Positions 7,667-16,233 of a stretch of DNA of 64,000 bases are shown piece after piece. The position numbers and the translations under genes are program-made. Within the stretch, counting starts at the first letter, position 1. Each line of letters starts with the position of its first letter. The stretch is taken from assembly GCF_002234575.2 (NCBI RefSeq), contig NZ_CP022464.2:5332001-5396000 (forward strand), written 5' to 3'. The notes under the pieces are model-generated. The model saw nothing but the letters and a program-made list of their open reading frames with translations. It was not told where the DNA came from and did not search any database. The stretch is from Enterocloster bolteae. GTDB lineage: Bacteria; Bacillota; Clostridia; Lachnospirales; Lachnospiraceae.

Positions 7667-9769
7667 AAATTCATATCCTTCCCATATCTTCCTGCCCAGG
7701 GATGTTATACGGCTTCCGCCTCTTCCCCGTCCAACCCTGGCCAGGCCATATTCCCTGAATATTCCCAGGATAGACCTGACGGCCGGCTGGGAGAGAAGGA
7801 GCTTTTCTTTTCTGGCAGCTTCCAGAATCCGCTCCCGTCCCACTGTCTCTCCATTTTCAGAGGAACAGTATAACATTTTTAGTACAAACCAGTATTCCTC
7901 CGGTTCCAGCCCCTGTTCCCGCATTGCCTGTTTCCACGGTGCGGTATCAGGCTGCAAAACCGGTTCCGGATATTCCGCCTTTTTGGACACGCAGTACGAT
8001 AATCCTGTCCCAATCCCATCATACTGAAATGTGGGGGGCAAATCCTTTACAGTGATGACCTGGCTGCCTGTAAAGCAAAAGTACTCCGCCAGGTTGCGCA
8101 GTTCCCGGATATTCCCCGGCCAGCTGTACGTGCGGAAAATCTTCTTTACCTCCTCTGAGAGCACAAACTCTCCCTTCAGCTCCCGGCAGAACCGTTCCAT
8201 TAGAAGGAATACATCCTCCCCCCTCCGGCACAGGGGAGGAATGAGGACCGGCAGTGTGTTCAGACGGTAATACAGGTCCCGCCGGAAGCTGCCGTCACGC
8301 ACCTTTTCTTCCAGGGATTCATTGGTGGCTGCCACGATACGTACATCCACGCTGATAATCTTATTGCCGCCCACCCGCATGATCTCATGCTCCTGAAGCA
8401 CCCGAAGCAATTTTACCTGGAGGGCCGGACTCATGCCCTCCACCTCATCCAGAAACAAGGTGCCGTGATGGGCGAATTCAAACAGCCCTGGTCTTCCGCC
8501 TTTTTTGGCCCCGGTAAACGCGCCCTCCTCATACCCGAAAAGCTCGCTTTCCAGCAGATTTTCCGGCATAGCCCCGCAGTTTATGGCCACAAACGGCCCC
8601 TTTTCCCTCCTGGAAGCCAGATGCACTGCGTTGGCAAACAACTCCTTGCCAGTGCCTGTCTCACCAATTAAGAGTACCGGTGATTCCGTGTAGGCCATGC
8701 GCCTTAAAATAGCCTTTGTCCTCAATATCTCCCCGGACACCCCAATCACATCCTCAAAGGTGTACTTGGCCCGGTACCCCTTGTGCATCAGCTGGTTGCG
8801 CAGCTCATGCTGGCGGTTCTCAGCATCATTAAAGGGCTGCAGGATGGCAAACGCGCCGATGCAGTCCTCCCTGCGCAGCACCGGAACCACTGTGACGCCT
8901 ACATTCACATTGTTGATGCGGATTACCCTGGGCTCTATCTTCTCTTTTGTCTTAAGGCACTCAATAAACGGCAAATAGGCCAGGGAGGCAGATGCCTGCT
9001 TATGCATCACCAGCGTACGGCTCAGCCCCGTAATCGTTTCCGCCTTCCTGTTCATGGCAAATATCTCGGCCCGCTCATTGATACCGATGATTCCCTCGTC
9101 CAATATCTCCATCAGTATGTCAAACTGGCTTTCCAGCCTTCTGGACCTGGCGAACATCATGTCAAAATTGTAGGTGCTGGTGACCACACTTGAAAAATAT
9201 GCCTGGAACTTAGGCGTCTCCAACAGTTCCTCCAGGCCCAGTTTTAACGCTGCCTCAATCATGGTCTCCGAAGTCAGACAGCGCTGTCCTATGTTGACCA
9301 CCTGCTTCACGCTGTCCGGGACATACCGTTCTTCGTCCGGAGTGACAGCCAGGCCAATGCCCTCCACCGGCTCCGCTCCCGGATAAAAGGGTATAAATTC
9401 AATGTGGTTCACCCCCAGCTGGTTCAAACCCGATGTGGCTTCCCGGACCATTTTCTCCGTCATATTCACAAACAGTGCCCTGGTTCCGGCAGGAATGGTC
9501 CGCAGCAGCCGTATGGTTTCCCATAGATAGGTCACGTGAATCTCGCTGATCTGCGCTTCAATGGGGATGTACTGGGGCACATCCTCCCGGTTGTCAAATG
9601 CGTCTGTTGACATGAGATACAGATCCGCCCGCTCCATATTGGAAATCGTTCCTTCTCTCACACTGTATGAATTCACCCTCACGTATTCCCCGAACAGCTC
9701 CTGCACCTGTTTTCCGTAAAATGCGCTGGCTCTTGGGTCCAGGGCAATGACCGCTACCTTTTTAACCAT
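7634..9769 (-). CDS. cdsR: Sigma-54-dependent transcriptional activator, CdsR-like
   Basis: A 711-residue bacterial enhancer-binding protein. Residues 1-200 resemble a PrpR_N-type sensory domain. A PAS-like region follows (LMEILDEGIIGINERAEIFAMNRKAE). The AAA+ domain has Walker A GETGTGKE, the sigma-54 contact loop GAFTGA, Walker B TLFLDEVEG and the SWPGNIRELRNL stretch. In place of a standard Fis helix-turn-helix, the C-terminus carries a longer winged-helix-like region (about 630-711). The start is the ATG at 9769: a GGAGGG site overlaps an upstream TTG that would otherwise add six residues. In Clostridioides difficile, CdsR is the sigma-54 activator of the cysteine desulfidase gene cdsB, and here a cdsB homologue with a sigma-54 promoter is divergent. 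The name is an inference from that arrangement plus domain content. Confidence 0.85.
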   Translation of the reverse strand: MVKKVAVIALDPRASAFYGKQVQELFGEYVRVNSYSVREGTISNMERADLYLMSTDAFDNREDVPQYIPIEAQISEIHVTYLWETIRLLRTIPAGTRALFVNMTEKMVREATSGLNQLGVNHIEFIPFYPGAEPVEGIGLAVTPDEERYVPDSVKQVVNIGQRCLTSETMIEAALKLGLEELLETPKFQAYFSSVVTSTYNFDMMFARSRRLESQFDILMEILDEGIIGINERAEIFAMNRKAETITGLSRTLVMHKQASASLAYLPFIECLKTKEKIEPRVIRINNVNVGVTVVPVLRREDCIGAFAILQPFNDAENRQHELRNQLMHKGYRAKYTFEDVIGVSGEILRTKAILRRMAYTESPVLLIGETGTGKELFANAVHLASRREKGPFVAINCGAMPENLLESELFGYEEGAFTGAKKGGRPGLFEFAHHGTLFLDEVEGMSPALQVKLLRVLQEHEIMRVGGNKIISVDVRIVAATNESLEEKVRDGSFRRDLYYRLNTLPVLIPPLCRRGEDVFLLMERFCRELKGEFVLSEEVKKIFRTYSWPGNIRELRNLAEYFCFTGSQVITVKDLPPTFQYDGIGTGLSYCVSKKAEYPEPVLQPDTAPWKQAMREQGLEPEEYWFVLKMLYCSSENGETVGRERILEAARKEKLLLSQPAVRSILGIFREYGLARVGRGRGGSRITSLGRKIWEGYEFNQINHIINQK

Positions 9770-9839
9770 TTTATCCCTCCATTTCAACCATTAAAACCAT
9801 TATAAGACCAAAACCCGCCTTTCCGCAAGCTGAATTTTC

Positions 9840-9855
9840 AGGCATGAATCTTGCT
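9840..9855 (+). promoter_or_regulatory. Sigma-54 promoter for cdsB
   Basis: AGGCATGAATCTTGCT matches the sigma-54 consensus at every position except the first (A for T), with GG and GC ten bases apart at 9841-9842 and 9853-9854. It is 86 bases upstream of the cdsB ATG, beside the activator gene. Start of transcription is expected near 9866. Confidence 0.85.
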
Positions 9856-9941
9856 TATAATGAGAGATAGATAGGATTTGCGCTGAACGCCCTGTCATTC
9901 GTCAGGGCTGCATGGTGCGGGAATTGCAAAGGAGGAACATC

Positions 9942-11234
9942 ATGAATAAAGAAGAATTGATTGCATTGTTAAAGCAGGAGGTAGTGCCTGCCCTGGGCTG
10001 TACTGAGCCAGTGTGTGTGGCCCTGGCCGCGGCAGATGCCGCAAAGGCTGCCGGAGGAACCATTCTGTCCGTCAGGGTAGAAATGAATCCAGGCATCTAT
10101 AAGAACGGTATGAATGTAGGTATTCCCGGTTTTGACCGGGTGGGACTCAAATATGCCGCTGCCCTGGGCGCCTGCCTGGCCAATCCTCAGAAAGGACTTA
10201 AACTCCTGGAGGACCTTTCCCCTGCTGTCAGCAGCCAGGCCATAAACCTGGTGGAATCCGGAATGGTCACACTTAAGCTCAAGGAGGACGAGCCCCTGCT
10301 CTATGCCCATGCAGAAGCAGTGTCCTCTGCCGGTACAGGAGCCAGCACAATAAGAAATACCCATTCCAATATTGTCTGTACCGCCCGGACAGTAAACGGA
10401 GTTCTCACGCCTTTCTTTCAGAAGGAATACTCCCTTACCGGCAGGACGGCTCTCCATGAAAAGCTGGCCTCCATGACCATTTCGCAGATTGTATCGCTGG
10501 TCGAAAGCTGTTCCCCGGAGGAACTGGCCTTCATGGAAGACGGAGCCCGGATGAACTCTGCCCTGGCCGATTACGGCATGCAGCACAAACTTGGCATCGG
10601 AGCCGCCTCCTCCCTGGCAAAATACTGCCGGACCGATATTGTGGGAAACTCCCTTATGAGCCGTATTATGACCCTTATGGCCGGCAGCGCGGAAGGCCGC
10701 ATGTGCGGCTGTCCCTATGCAGTCATGAGCAGCGCAGGCAGCGGCAACCACGGCCTTACCACCATTCTGCCTGTAGTGGAAACAGCCCGGTATCTTGGCT
10801 CTGACAAAGAACATCTGGTAAAGGCGCTGGCCATATCCCATTCCATCAATGTGTACATCAAGGAATTCACCGGCAAGCTGTCCGCCACCTGCGGATGCGG
10901 TGTCTCCGCTGCTTCTGCCGCCTCTGCTTCCATGGTCTGGCTCATGGGCGGCAGCCATGAACAGATGGGATATGCCATCATCAATATGAGCGGCAACCTG
11001 ACCGGCATGATATGTGACGGCGGAAAAATCGGATGTGCCTTAAAACTGGCTACAGCCAGCGGGGCAGCCCTTATGAGCGCCTGTCTGGCCGTGGACAAAA
11101 CTGTGCTGGATCCAAAGGACGGCATATGCCACGCCACACCGGAGGGCGCCATCCGCAATATGGGACGAATCAGCAATCCCGGCATGGCACAGACAGACCG
11201 CACCATTCTGGAAATCATGATGGAGAAAGATTAA
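9942..11234 (+). CDS. cdsB: L-cysteine desulfidase (UPF0597 / CyuA family)
   Basis: A 431-residue iron-sulfur enzyme expected to split L-cysteine into pyruvate, ammonia and sulfide. It belongs to the UPF0597 family, related to the alpha domain of L-serine dehydratase. The ATG at 9942 follows AAAGGAGGA and was chosen over an upstream in-frame ATG that has no such site. Conserved cysteine motifs are ALGCTEP (Cys20), GRMCGCPYAVMSSAGSGNHG, LSATCGCGVSAA and ICDGGKIGCALK; the family uses cysteines of this set to hold a [4Fe-4S] cluster that acts as Lewis acid. It stands divergent from the sigma-54 activator behind its own sigma-54 promoter and ends 8 bases from the convergent hydrogenase gene. Confidence 0.9.
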   Translation: MNKEELIALLKQEVVPALGCTEPVCVALAAADAAKAAGGTILSVRVEMNPGIYKNGMNVGIPGFDRVGLKYAAALGACLANPQKGLKLLEDLSPAVSSQAINLVESGMVTLKLKEDEPLLYAHAEAVSSAGTGASTIRNTHSNIVCTARTVNGVLTPFFQKEYSLTGRTALHEKLASMTISQIVSLVESCSPEELAFMEDGARMNSALADYGMQHKLGIGAASSLAKYCRTDIVGNSLMSRIMTLMAGSAEGRMCGCPYAVMSSAGSGNHGLTTILPVVETARYLGSDKEHLVKALAISHSINVYIKEFTGKLSATCGCGVSAASAASASMVWLMGGSHEQMGYAIINMSGNLTGMICDGGKIGCALKLATASGAALMSACLAVDKTVLDPKDGICHATPEGAIRNMGRISNPGMAQTDRTILEIMMEKD

Positions 11235-11242
11235 TCCGCCCT

Positions 11243-12766
11243 TTAGTCCACCAGCTTATCCAGTTCCTTCACATGTTCTGTCTCATTGGAGGTTTTATGC
11301 TTTGCCTTGGATGCGTACAGGTTCACGGATGCCTGGGACTTCTTAATAGGCTGCATGGTTCCTGCTCCGGCCACACATCCGCCCGGACACGCCATTCCCT
11401 CCAGAAGGTAGCCATTGTATTTCCCGGCCTTTGCCATGGTCAGCAGTTTTCTGCATTCCTTAAGGCCCTCTGCATTGGCTACCTTGATTTCCTTATCCGG
11501 ATAACGCTCATGAATCACATCCACTACGGACTTGGCCACCCCGCCTGCCACCGCAAAGTTACGGCCGTCCATGGAAGCGTCATTGACGCCTTCCGGATCT
11601 TCTTCTATCTTCTCCACGTCCACATGCCGGGCGTCAAAGATGCCGTCCATTTCTTCAAAGGTAAGAACGAAATCCACATCGCTTCGTATGTCCGTACGCA
11701 TGGCCTCCAGCTTCTTGGCTGCGCAGGGACCGATGAATACAACCTTTGCATTAGAATGGTGCCGCTTAATCAGCCTTGCCGTCAGGGTCATGGGGGTCAA
11801 TGCCATGGAAATACAGTCCGCATGCTCCGGGAACAGCTTCTTAGCCATCATGGACCAGGCCGGGCAGCAGGATGTAGCCATAAAGGGAAGCTTTTCCGGC
11901 ACTTCCTGGATAAAGTCAATTGCCTCCTGGGTAGCGCACAGGTCGGCTCCCACCGCCACCTCAAAAACGTCCGCAAACCCCAGCGCCTTCATGGCTGCAC
12001 GCAGCTTGCCGGGCGTCACCTTTGGTCCGAACTGCCCCACAAAAGCCGGGGCAACTGCCGCATAAACCCTTTCCCCTGACTGGATGGCCCGTATAACCTG
12101 GAATATCTGCGATTTATCCGCTATGGCTCCAAAGGGGCAGTTCACCAGACACATTCCGCAGGATACGCATTTATCGTAATCAATATCCGCCTTTCCATTC
12201 TCATCCGTGGAAATGGCGTCCATACCGCAGGCAGCGGCGCAGGGTCTTTCCTGGATAATGATGGCCTTATAGGAACAAACATCCGCGCACCTTCCGCATT
12301 TGATGCATTTGTCGTCATTGATGTGGGAGCGTCCATTGGTCCTGTCCAGCTTGATGGCATCCTTAGGGCACACCTCCTCACATGGATGGGCCAGACAGCC
12401 CTGGCAGCCGTCTGTTACAAATACACGCTTTTCATGACAGGCATTGCAGGCAAATTTAATCACATTAATCAGGGGAGGCGTATAATAAGTCTCCGGTCTG
12501 TCCGCAGCCTCTATGTTATCCGAAACCGGCGCATGTTCCGCCGCGCTGCGGTACGGAAGCCCCATGGCCAATCTGAGCCGTTCCCCGACAATAGCCCGTT
12601 CCAAAAAAACGTCATTGCGGAAATTCCCCACTTCTCCCGGTATGATTTTATACGGAAGCTCTTCAATACGTTTATCCACCGGCCATTCCGTATGATAGGC
12701 CATCCTTGCCACTTCCCTGAATATCCTGTGTCTGATTTCCTGTATACGTGTCTCCACTCCTCGCAT
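11243..12766 (-). CDS. [FeFe] hydrogenase-like protein, group B type
   Basis: A 507-residue cytoplasmic iron-sulfur protein. After about 105 residues without a known domain come clustered cysteines for several [4Fe-4S] centres (CQGCLAHPCEEVCP near 121, CIKCGRCADVC near 154, CVSCGMCLVNC near 200). The H-cluster domain follows. Its three signatures are TSCCPAW (Cys300-301), GPCAAKK (Cys348) and EGMACPGGCVAG near 460. The second motif has Gly where group A enzymes have Met (MPC), and the third ends VAGAGTMQP. These features match group B monomeric hydrogenases, whose physiological role is unsettled; H2 evolution from ferredoxin, or sensing, are both possible. A GGAGG site precedes the ATG. An unusual tandem array lies immediately upstream in the leader. 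Confidence 0.85.
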   Translation of the reverse strand: MRGVETRIQEIRHRIFREVARMAYHTEWPVDKRIEELPYKIIPGEVGNFRNDVFLERAIVGERLRLAMGLPYRSAAEHAPVSDNIEAADRPETYYTPPLINVIKFACNACHEKRVFVTDGCQGCLAHPCEEVCPKDAIKLDRTNGRSHINDDKCIKCGRCADVCSYKAIIIQERPCAAACGMDAISTDENGKADIDYDKCVSCGMCLVNCPFGAIADKSQIFQVIRAIQSGERVYAAVAPAFVGQFGPKVTPGKLRAAMKALGFADVFEVAVGADLCATQEAIDFIQEVPEKLPFMATSCCPAWSMMAKKLFPEHADCISMALTPMTLTARLIKRHHSNAKVVFIGPCAAKKLEAMRTDIRSDVDFVLTFEEMDGIFDARHVDVEKIEEDPEGVNDASMDGRNFAVAGGVAKSVVDVIHERYPDKEIKVANAEGLKECRKLLTMAKAGKYNGYLLEGMACPGGCVAGAGTMQPIKKSQASVNLYASKAKHKTSNETEHVKELDKLVD

Positions 12767-12779
12767 ATTCCTGCCTCCT

Positions 12780-13029
12780 TGTTATGAGCACTTAGAGACC
12801 GTCCTTTGGTCTCTTACGTGCGATACATTCCGCTGGCACTTGGCGGGCGTCCTTTGACCGCTTAGTGCAGCGGTTCGTTATGAGCACTTAGTGACCCGTC
12901 CTTTGGTCTCTTACGTGCGATACATTCCGCTGGCACTTGGCGGGCGTCCTTTGACCGCTTAGTGCAGCGGTTCGTTATGAGCACTTAGTGACCCGTCCTT
13001 TGGTCTCTTACGTGCGATACATTCCGCTT
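12780..13029. repeat. 97 bp tandem array built from two related ~48 bp half-units
   Basis: About two and a half copies of a 97 bp unit; recurrences of GTTATGAGCACTTAG are at 12781, 12877 and 12974. Each unit splits into two diverged halves that both begin GTCCTTTG and continue with a CTTA, a GTGC and a GCACTT block. In the first copy GAGACC-N7-GGTCTC forms a 6 bp hairpin, and CCGCTTAGTGCAGCGG forms another in the second half. The array starts about 14 bases before the hydrogenase start codon, so it would lie in its leader or promoter. No spacer-like sequences are present. Confidence 0.92.
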
Positions 13030-13124
13030 TTAACAGTACCGATTATATACCAGCCCATGAAAAATGCAAATGCCTAAATGCATTTTTCCCCTTTTGTTCT
13101 TAAAATAAAGCACGGACCGCAGAC

Positions 13125-13167
13125 AAAAACAGGCGTCCGGCCGTTTTTTCCCGGCCGCGCGCCTGTT
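13125..13167 (-). terminator. Terminator of the GrpB-GNAT gene
   Basis: Minus-strand hairpin with outer arms AACAGGCG / CGCCTGTT and inner arms GGCCG / CGGCC, followed by TTTG. It lies 100 bases beyond the stop codon at 13267. Confidence 0.7.
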
Positions 13168-13266
13168 CATACGTTACCATTTTACCAGTCTCAGCACCTC
13201 TTCCGCCAATACAGACTATACAAGCCTTGACCGCAGTATACCTTATCCGCCTTTTTCCATGTAATA

Positions 13267-14298
13267 TCACAGGTCATACACAAAATGCGGAACCGGACGG
13301 CCGTCCACAGGGGACCGTGTTTCCCCGTCCCGGACCGCGCCCATTTTTCTGTAAAATCCCACTGCTTGGGGGCTGGTAACAAAATGAATGCGGCATATTT
13401 CCTGTTTTCCGCACCAGCCGGTCATATGCTCCCACATCTGTTTTCCCAGTCCCCTCCCCAGCCTTTCCTCTGCCACATAAAAATACTCTAATTCCCATGC
13501 ATCTCTATCCTGCCTGATTCCCCAGAAGGCAGCCGGACAGCCGCGTTCACCTGCCGCATACACAGGATTACGGCGGATAAAATCTTCCGTAACATTAAAC
13601 CCTGCGTCAAAGTTTTCCATAAACGCCTCATCATATCCCCAGTGTGCCTCCGAAGCCCTGGCAAGCCGGCGCAGCGCCTCCGTATCTTCGGGCTCAGCCC
13701 TGGCAAACCTCAGAGCCTGCCTTTTATACCGGCCGGGATAAAGATTCTTTGCCTCCCTGGTAAATCTTTCCACCACAGCTTTTTTCTGCTCCGTATACCC
13801 ATCCCGGTCATGTTCATATTCTTTCCAGAGTCCCAGCTTCAGCTCCTCATATTCCCTGGCTGCTTCCGGATGCTCCCTCAGATAATCCCTAAAATACAGC
13901 TCGTCGTTATCCCCCGCCTCTCTCAGATGCAGATGGAATACCTTCTCCGCAAATCCCAACGGCGTGTAACCCCTGTTGAACGAAATCCTCCCTGCCTTTT
14001 CCATCATGCAGATGTAGCCGCCCCCGATAATATGTTCCTTCATGGCCTGCATATCCCCACATTCCCTCATTTCCACCAGGATATCCACTATGGGCTTGGC
14101 CCAGATGGATGGGATGGATGTGCTTCCCACATGACTGATTTCGCAGATATCCTCCATGGGAAGGATACCAGACAGCCGCTCCCTTTCCTCCTGGTACCAC
14201 TGCGTCCAGACCGGCCTGTGCTCTGTGAGGAAAACAGGGAACAGCTGCCACAGTTCCTCCAGGCTCATGCCGGAAAACGGATCCTGTCTATCCTTCAT
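13267..14298 (-). CDS. GrpB (UPF0157) nucleotidyltransferase-fold / GNAT acetyltransferase fusion
   Basis: A 344-residue two-domain protein. Residues about 25-190 match the GrpB/UPF0157 family, a nucleotidyltransferase-like fold of unknown reaction: ISHVGSTSIPSIWAKPIVDILVEM is its signature (GSTSIP and the D-I-L acidic strand), followed by HLHLREAG and LYFRDYLREHPEAAREYEELK. Residues about 195-344 form a GNAT acetyltransferase (YFYVAEERLGRGLGKQMWEHM is the acetyl-CoA loop, then AVGFYRKMGA). Three ATGs in a row are possible starts; the third, at 14298, has the best spacing to GGAGAG. The gene overlaps the end of the RelA/SpoT-domain gene by 11 bases, so translation is probably coupled. Whether the two activities act on one substrate is unknown. 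Confidence 0.85.
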   Translation of the reverse strand: MKDRQDPFSGMSLEELWQLFPVFLTEHRPVWTQWYQEERERLSGILPMEDICEISHVGSTSIPSIWAKPIVDILVEMRECGDMQAMKEHIIGGGYICMMEKAGRISFNRGYTPLGFAEKVFHLHLREAGDNDELYFRDYLREHPEAAREYEELKLGLWKEYEHDRDGYTEQKKAVVERFTREAKNLYPGRYKRQALRFARAEPEDTEALRRLARASEAHWGYDEAFMENFDAGFNVTEDFIRRNPVYAAGERGCPAAFWGIRQDRDAWELEYFYVAEERLGRGLGKQMWEHMTGWCGKQEICRIHFVTSPQAVGFYRKMGAVRDGETRSPVDGRPVPHFVYDL

Positions 14299-15094
14299 CA
14301 TCATATCTCTCCAATTGTTTCTCCCATTCCTCCTTTACCCCTTTCATCCTGCGGAAATAAGAGCTCATCTCATCCGCCATGCCTGACAGACGGTTTAGGA
14401 GCGTGGAGAAATCCTTTAACATTTCATCGTCCTGGAAATAGGGGTATACGATATCATGGTCAATCTCGCTCCAGCCCTCCTCGAACAGGGTTCTTCCCTG
14501 GATCTCCACATAATATTCCTTATATTTGATGATATAGTGGAGGGAGCGGTATATACCGTTGGACTTAATCTCAATCAAATTCTCGTCATAAATCCTGGTG
14601 TCCCCGTTTCTGCGGTAGACCTTTGGCCGTTCCGCGATGTAATAATGCCCGGTGTCCTCATCAAAATCCTTTATGCGGTCCACCACATATAGATCAGGGT
14701 TATTCTCAAATACACTGGTTATATATTTGTGGAAATGAATCCAATCCTCCCGGTAAAGGAAAAACACACGAATTCCAATCAGGTCCGTGATGTACTTATG
14801 GTAATTGCCCCTGTTTATATCCTCAAACCGTTCAAAATGCTCGTTGCGCTTGCGTATGATTTTCTCTATCAGATGGCCGGGATCCTTAGTGCGGTACCGG
14901 TAGGAATGGATGCCTGCCCTCTCAATATCATAGAGATAATCGTACACAAAATCCTTACCAATGCTGCGCAGTTTTCCCTCAACAGACAAATAGTCATCAT
15001 AGATGGCCGCCAGCTCCTCCCAGTTCAGTCCGGCCGCCTTAAGTTCCTCAGGTTCAATGTTGTAGCTTGTTAAAAATTTTTCCTTATCAATCAT
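14288..15094 (-). CDS. RelA/SpoT-domain protein (small alarmone synthetase-like)
   Basis: A 268-residue protein with a stand-alone RelA/SpoT synthetase-type domain and no HD hydrolase, TGS or ACT domain. Such small synthetases make (p)ppGpp or pppApp from ATP and GDP/GTP. Visible motifs are SYRYRTKDPGHLIEKIIRKR (ATP-binding region), ITDLIGIRVFFLYRED (the D-x-x-G-x-R core), SNGIYRSLHYIIKY and VEIQGRTLFEEGWSEIDHDIVYP (E-Q-x-R-T plus the W-E-H-type Mg site). Length is somewhat above RelQ and RelP. An AGGAGG site lies about 12 bases before the ATG. Downstream it overlaps the GrpB-GNAT gene, and a deformylase-like gene precedes it by 63 bases. Activity could also have drifted toward another nucleotide substrate. 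Confidence 0.82.
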   Translation of the reverse strand: MIDKEKFLTSYNIEPEELKAAGLNWEELAAIYDDYLSVEGKLRSIGKDFVYDYLYDIERAGIHSYRYRTKDPGHLIEKIIRKRNEHFERFEDINRGNYHKYITDLIGIRVFFLYREDWIHFHKYITSVFENNPDLYVVDRIKDFDEDTGHYYIAERPKVYRRNGDTRIYDENLIEIKSNGIYRSLHYIIKYKEYYVEIQGRTLFEEGWSEIDHDIVYPYFQDDEMLKDFSTLLNRLSGMADEMSSYFRRMKGVKEEWEKQLERYDDEG

Positions 15095-15157
15095 CCGGTA
15101 TCATTCCTCCTGTGTCTAAAATGTCTGCATATCCTTACTGACGCCGTACTTTATCCG

Positions 15158-15640
15158 TCAATGGGGCTTCATCACCAACGCTCTTTCATCCACTGCCCGC
15201 AGGGTTGCCAGTATTCCGTCCAGGTGATCGTACTCATGCTGAATCAGTTCCGACATATCCCCTTTCAGTTCCATGGAGCAATCGTTCCATTCCAGGTCTT
15301 TATAATATATGATGCACCGTTTATACCGCTTTACCCTTACCAGCAGGTCAGGAAACGACATACAATCATCCAGCACGTCTATCATTTCCTGTTCTGGAAA
15401 GGTAAGCCGGGGATTGATAAACAGCACCGGCGTGTCCAGATGACGGTAAATAACACGTTTCTTCACCCCAATCTGGGGCGCCGCAATGGCCCTTCCCACT
15501 CCATAGCGGGCCCTAAATGCCAACAGAGTATCCTTTAAATCCTCCCTCACCTGTTCCATCTGATGAAGCTCTTCTATTTTCACTTCCTGACTGGCCTCAT
15601 ATAATTCAGGATTTCCCAATAACAGAATGGTCCGTTCCAC
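15158..15640 (-). CDS. Peptide deformylase-like protein with atypical motifs
   Basis: A 161-residue metalloenzyme-family protein; deformylases remove formyl from the N-terminal methionine of new proteins. Motif 1 reads GVGRAIAAPQIG and motif 3 QHEYDHLDG, which carries the two metal-binding histidines and the catalytic glutamate. Motif 2 is DDCMSFPD, where EGCLS is usual: the metal cysteine remains, but Glu-Gly are replaced by Asp-Asp. A GTG at 15640 was chosen because AGGGAGG lies 7 bases upstream; an upstream ATG would add 13 residues without a clear site. Essential genomes usually hold a canonical def elsewhere, so this may be a second copy with altered specificity. It probably heads an operon with the RelA/SpoT-domain gene. 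Confidence 0.8.
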   Translation of the reverse strand: MERTILLLGNPELYEASQEVKIEELHQMEQVREDLKDTLLAFRARYGVGRAIAAPQIGVKKRVIYRHLDTPVLFINPRLTFPEQEMIDVLDDCMSFPDLLVRVKRYKRCIIYYKDLEWNDCSMELKGDMSELIQHEYDHLDGILATLRAVDERALVMKPH

Positions 15641-15740
15641 CTCAAAGCCTCCCTCTGCGCTGTTTTCGTTCCCGTACAACGCGTTTTCCTAAGTATATCA
15701 TGATTCCATCCGATTTCCAAATCCCAATTAAAGGGTAAGG

Positions 15741-15780
15741 CAAAAAAATCCGGACCGTCTCCTCAGTCGAGACAGTCCGG
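15741..15780 (-). terminator. Rho-independent terminator of the PPC-domain gene
   Basis: Minus-strand stem CCGGACTGTCTC / GAGACGGTCCGG (one mismatch or wobble) with a short loop and a following run of seven T, about 20 bases beyond the stop at 15802. Confidence 0.92.
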
Positions 15781-15801
15781 GTCTGTATGCCTTTTTAGAT
15801 A

Positions 15802-16233
15802 TTACGCCTGGGGGAACTCAATCAGATTCAGTCCGATGGATTCACTCATCCTTCTGCCTGCGGTTCCGTCAATCACTGTAATGAAAATCTCAGCGGTGGC
15901 GCTGATAACCGCCCTGTTCAAATGGCCTCCGTGGCACTCTCCCACCAGCGGATTGCCGATTACCATGTGCAGATGAAGATAGGGGTTTTCTCCCTGCTGT
16001 GTAATGTTGCCTGTAAGGAAGGCAATTTCATAGATTCCCTTGAAGGACTTTCCATAATACTTCTTCTCCGTTGTATCAAATACCCCGAGTTCCACCTCAC
16101 AAGCAGCTCCCAGCCCGGAAACCTCTCCCAGAGCCACCTTTTCTGTTCTGCACACTTCCCGGATACACTCTGTCACTTCCTCGCCCGGATTCAGGCGGAG
16201 AATGATTTTTTGTCCAAATCGCTTATATTCCAT
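15802..16233 (-). CDS. PPC (DUF296) domain protein, putative DNA-binding
   Basis: A 144-residue single-domain protein of the PPC/PCC family (YP_DUF296), known from plant AT-hook proteins and found alone in many bacteria as trimers of uncertain function. Readable family blocks are GLGAACEVELGVFD, EIAFLTGNITQQGENPYLHLHMVIG (with the conserved histidines that bind metal in some members) and GHLNRAVISATAEIFI. The start at 16233 follows AAAGGAG by 9 bases; an earlier ATG at 16269 has no good site. It is monocistronic, ends in a strong terminator and stands divergent from hxlR. A DNA-binding role is only a family label. Confidence 0.85.
   Translation of the reverse strand: MEYKRFGQKIILRLNPGEEVTECIREVCRTEKVALGEVSGLGAACEVELGVFDTTEKKYYGKSFKGIYEIAFLTGNITQQGENPYLHLHMVIGNPLVGECHGGHLNRAVISATAEIFITVIDGTAGRRMSESIGLNLIEFPQA

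Noticed and set aside
12780..13029. CRISPR-like array
   Set aside because: Units are 97 bp and contiguous, with no unique spacers and no cas genes nearby.
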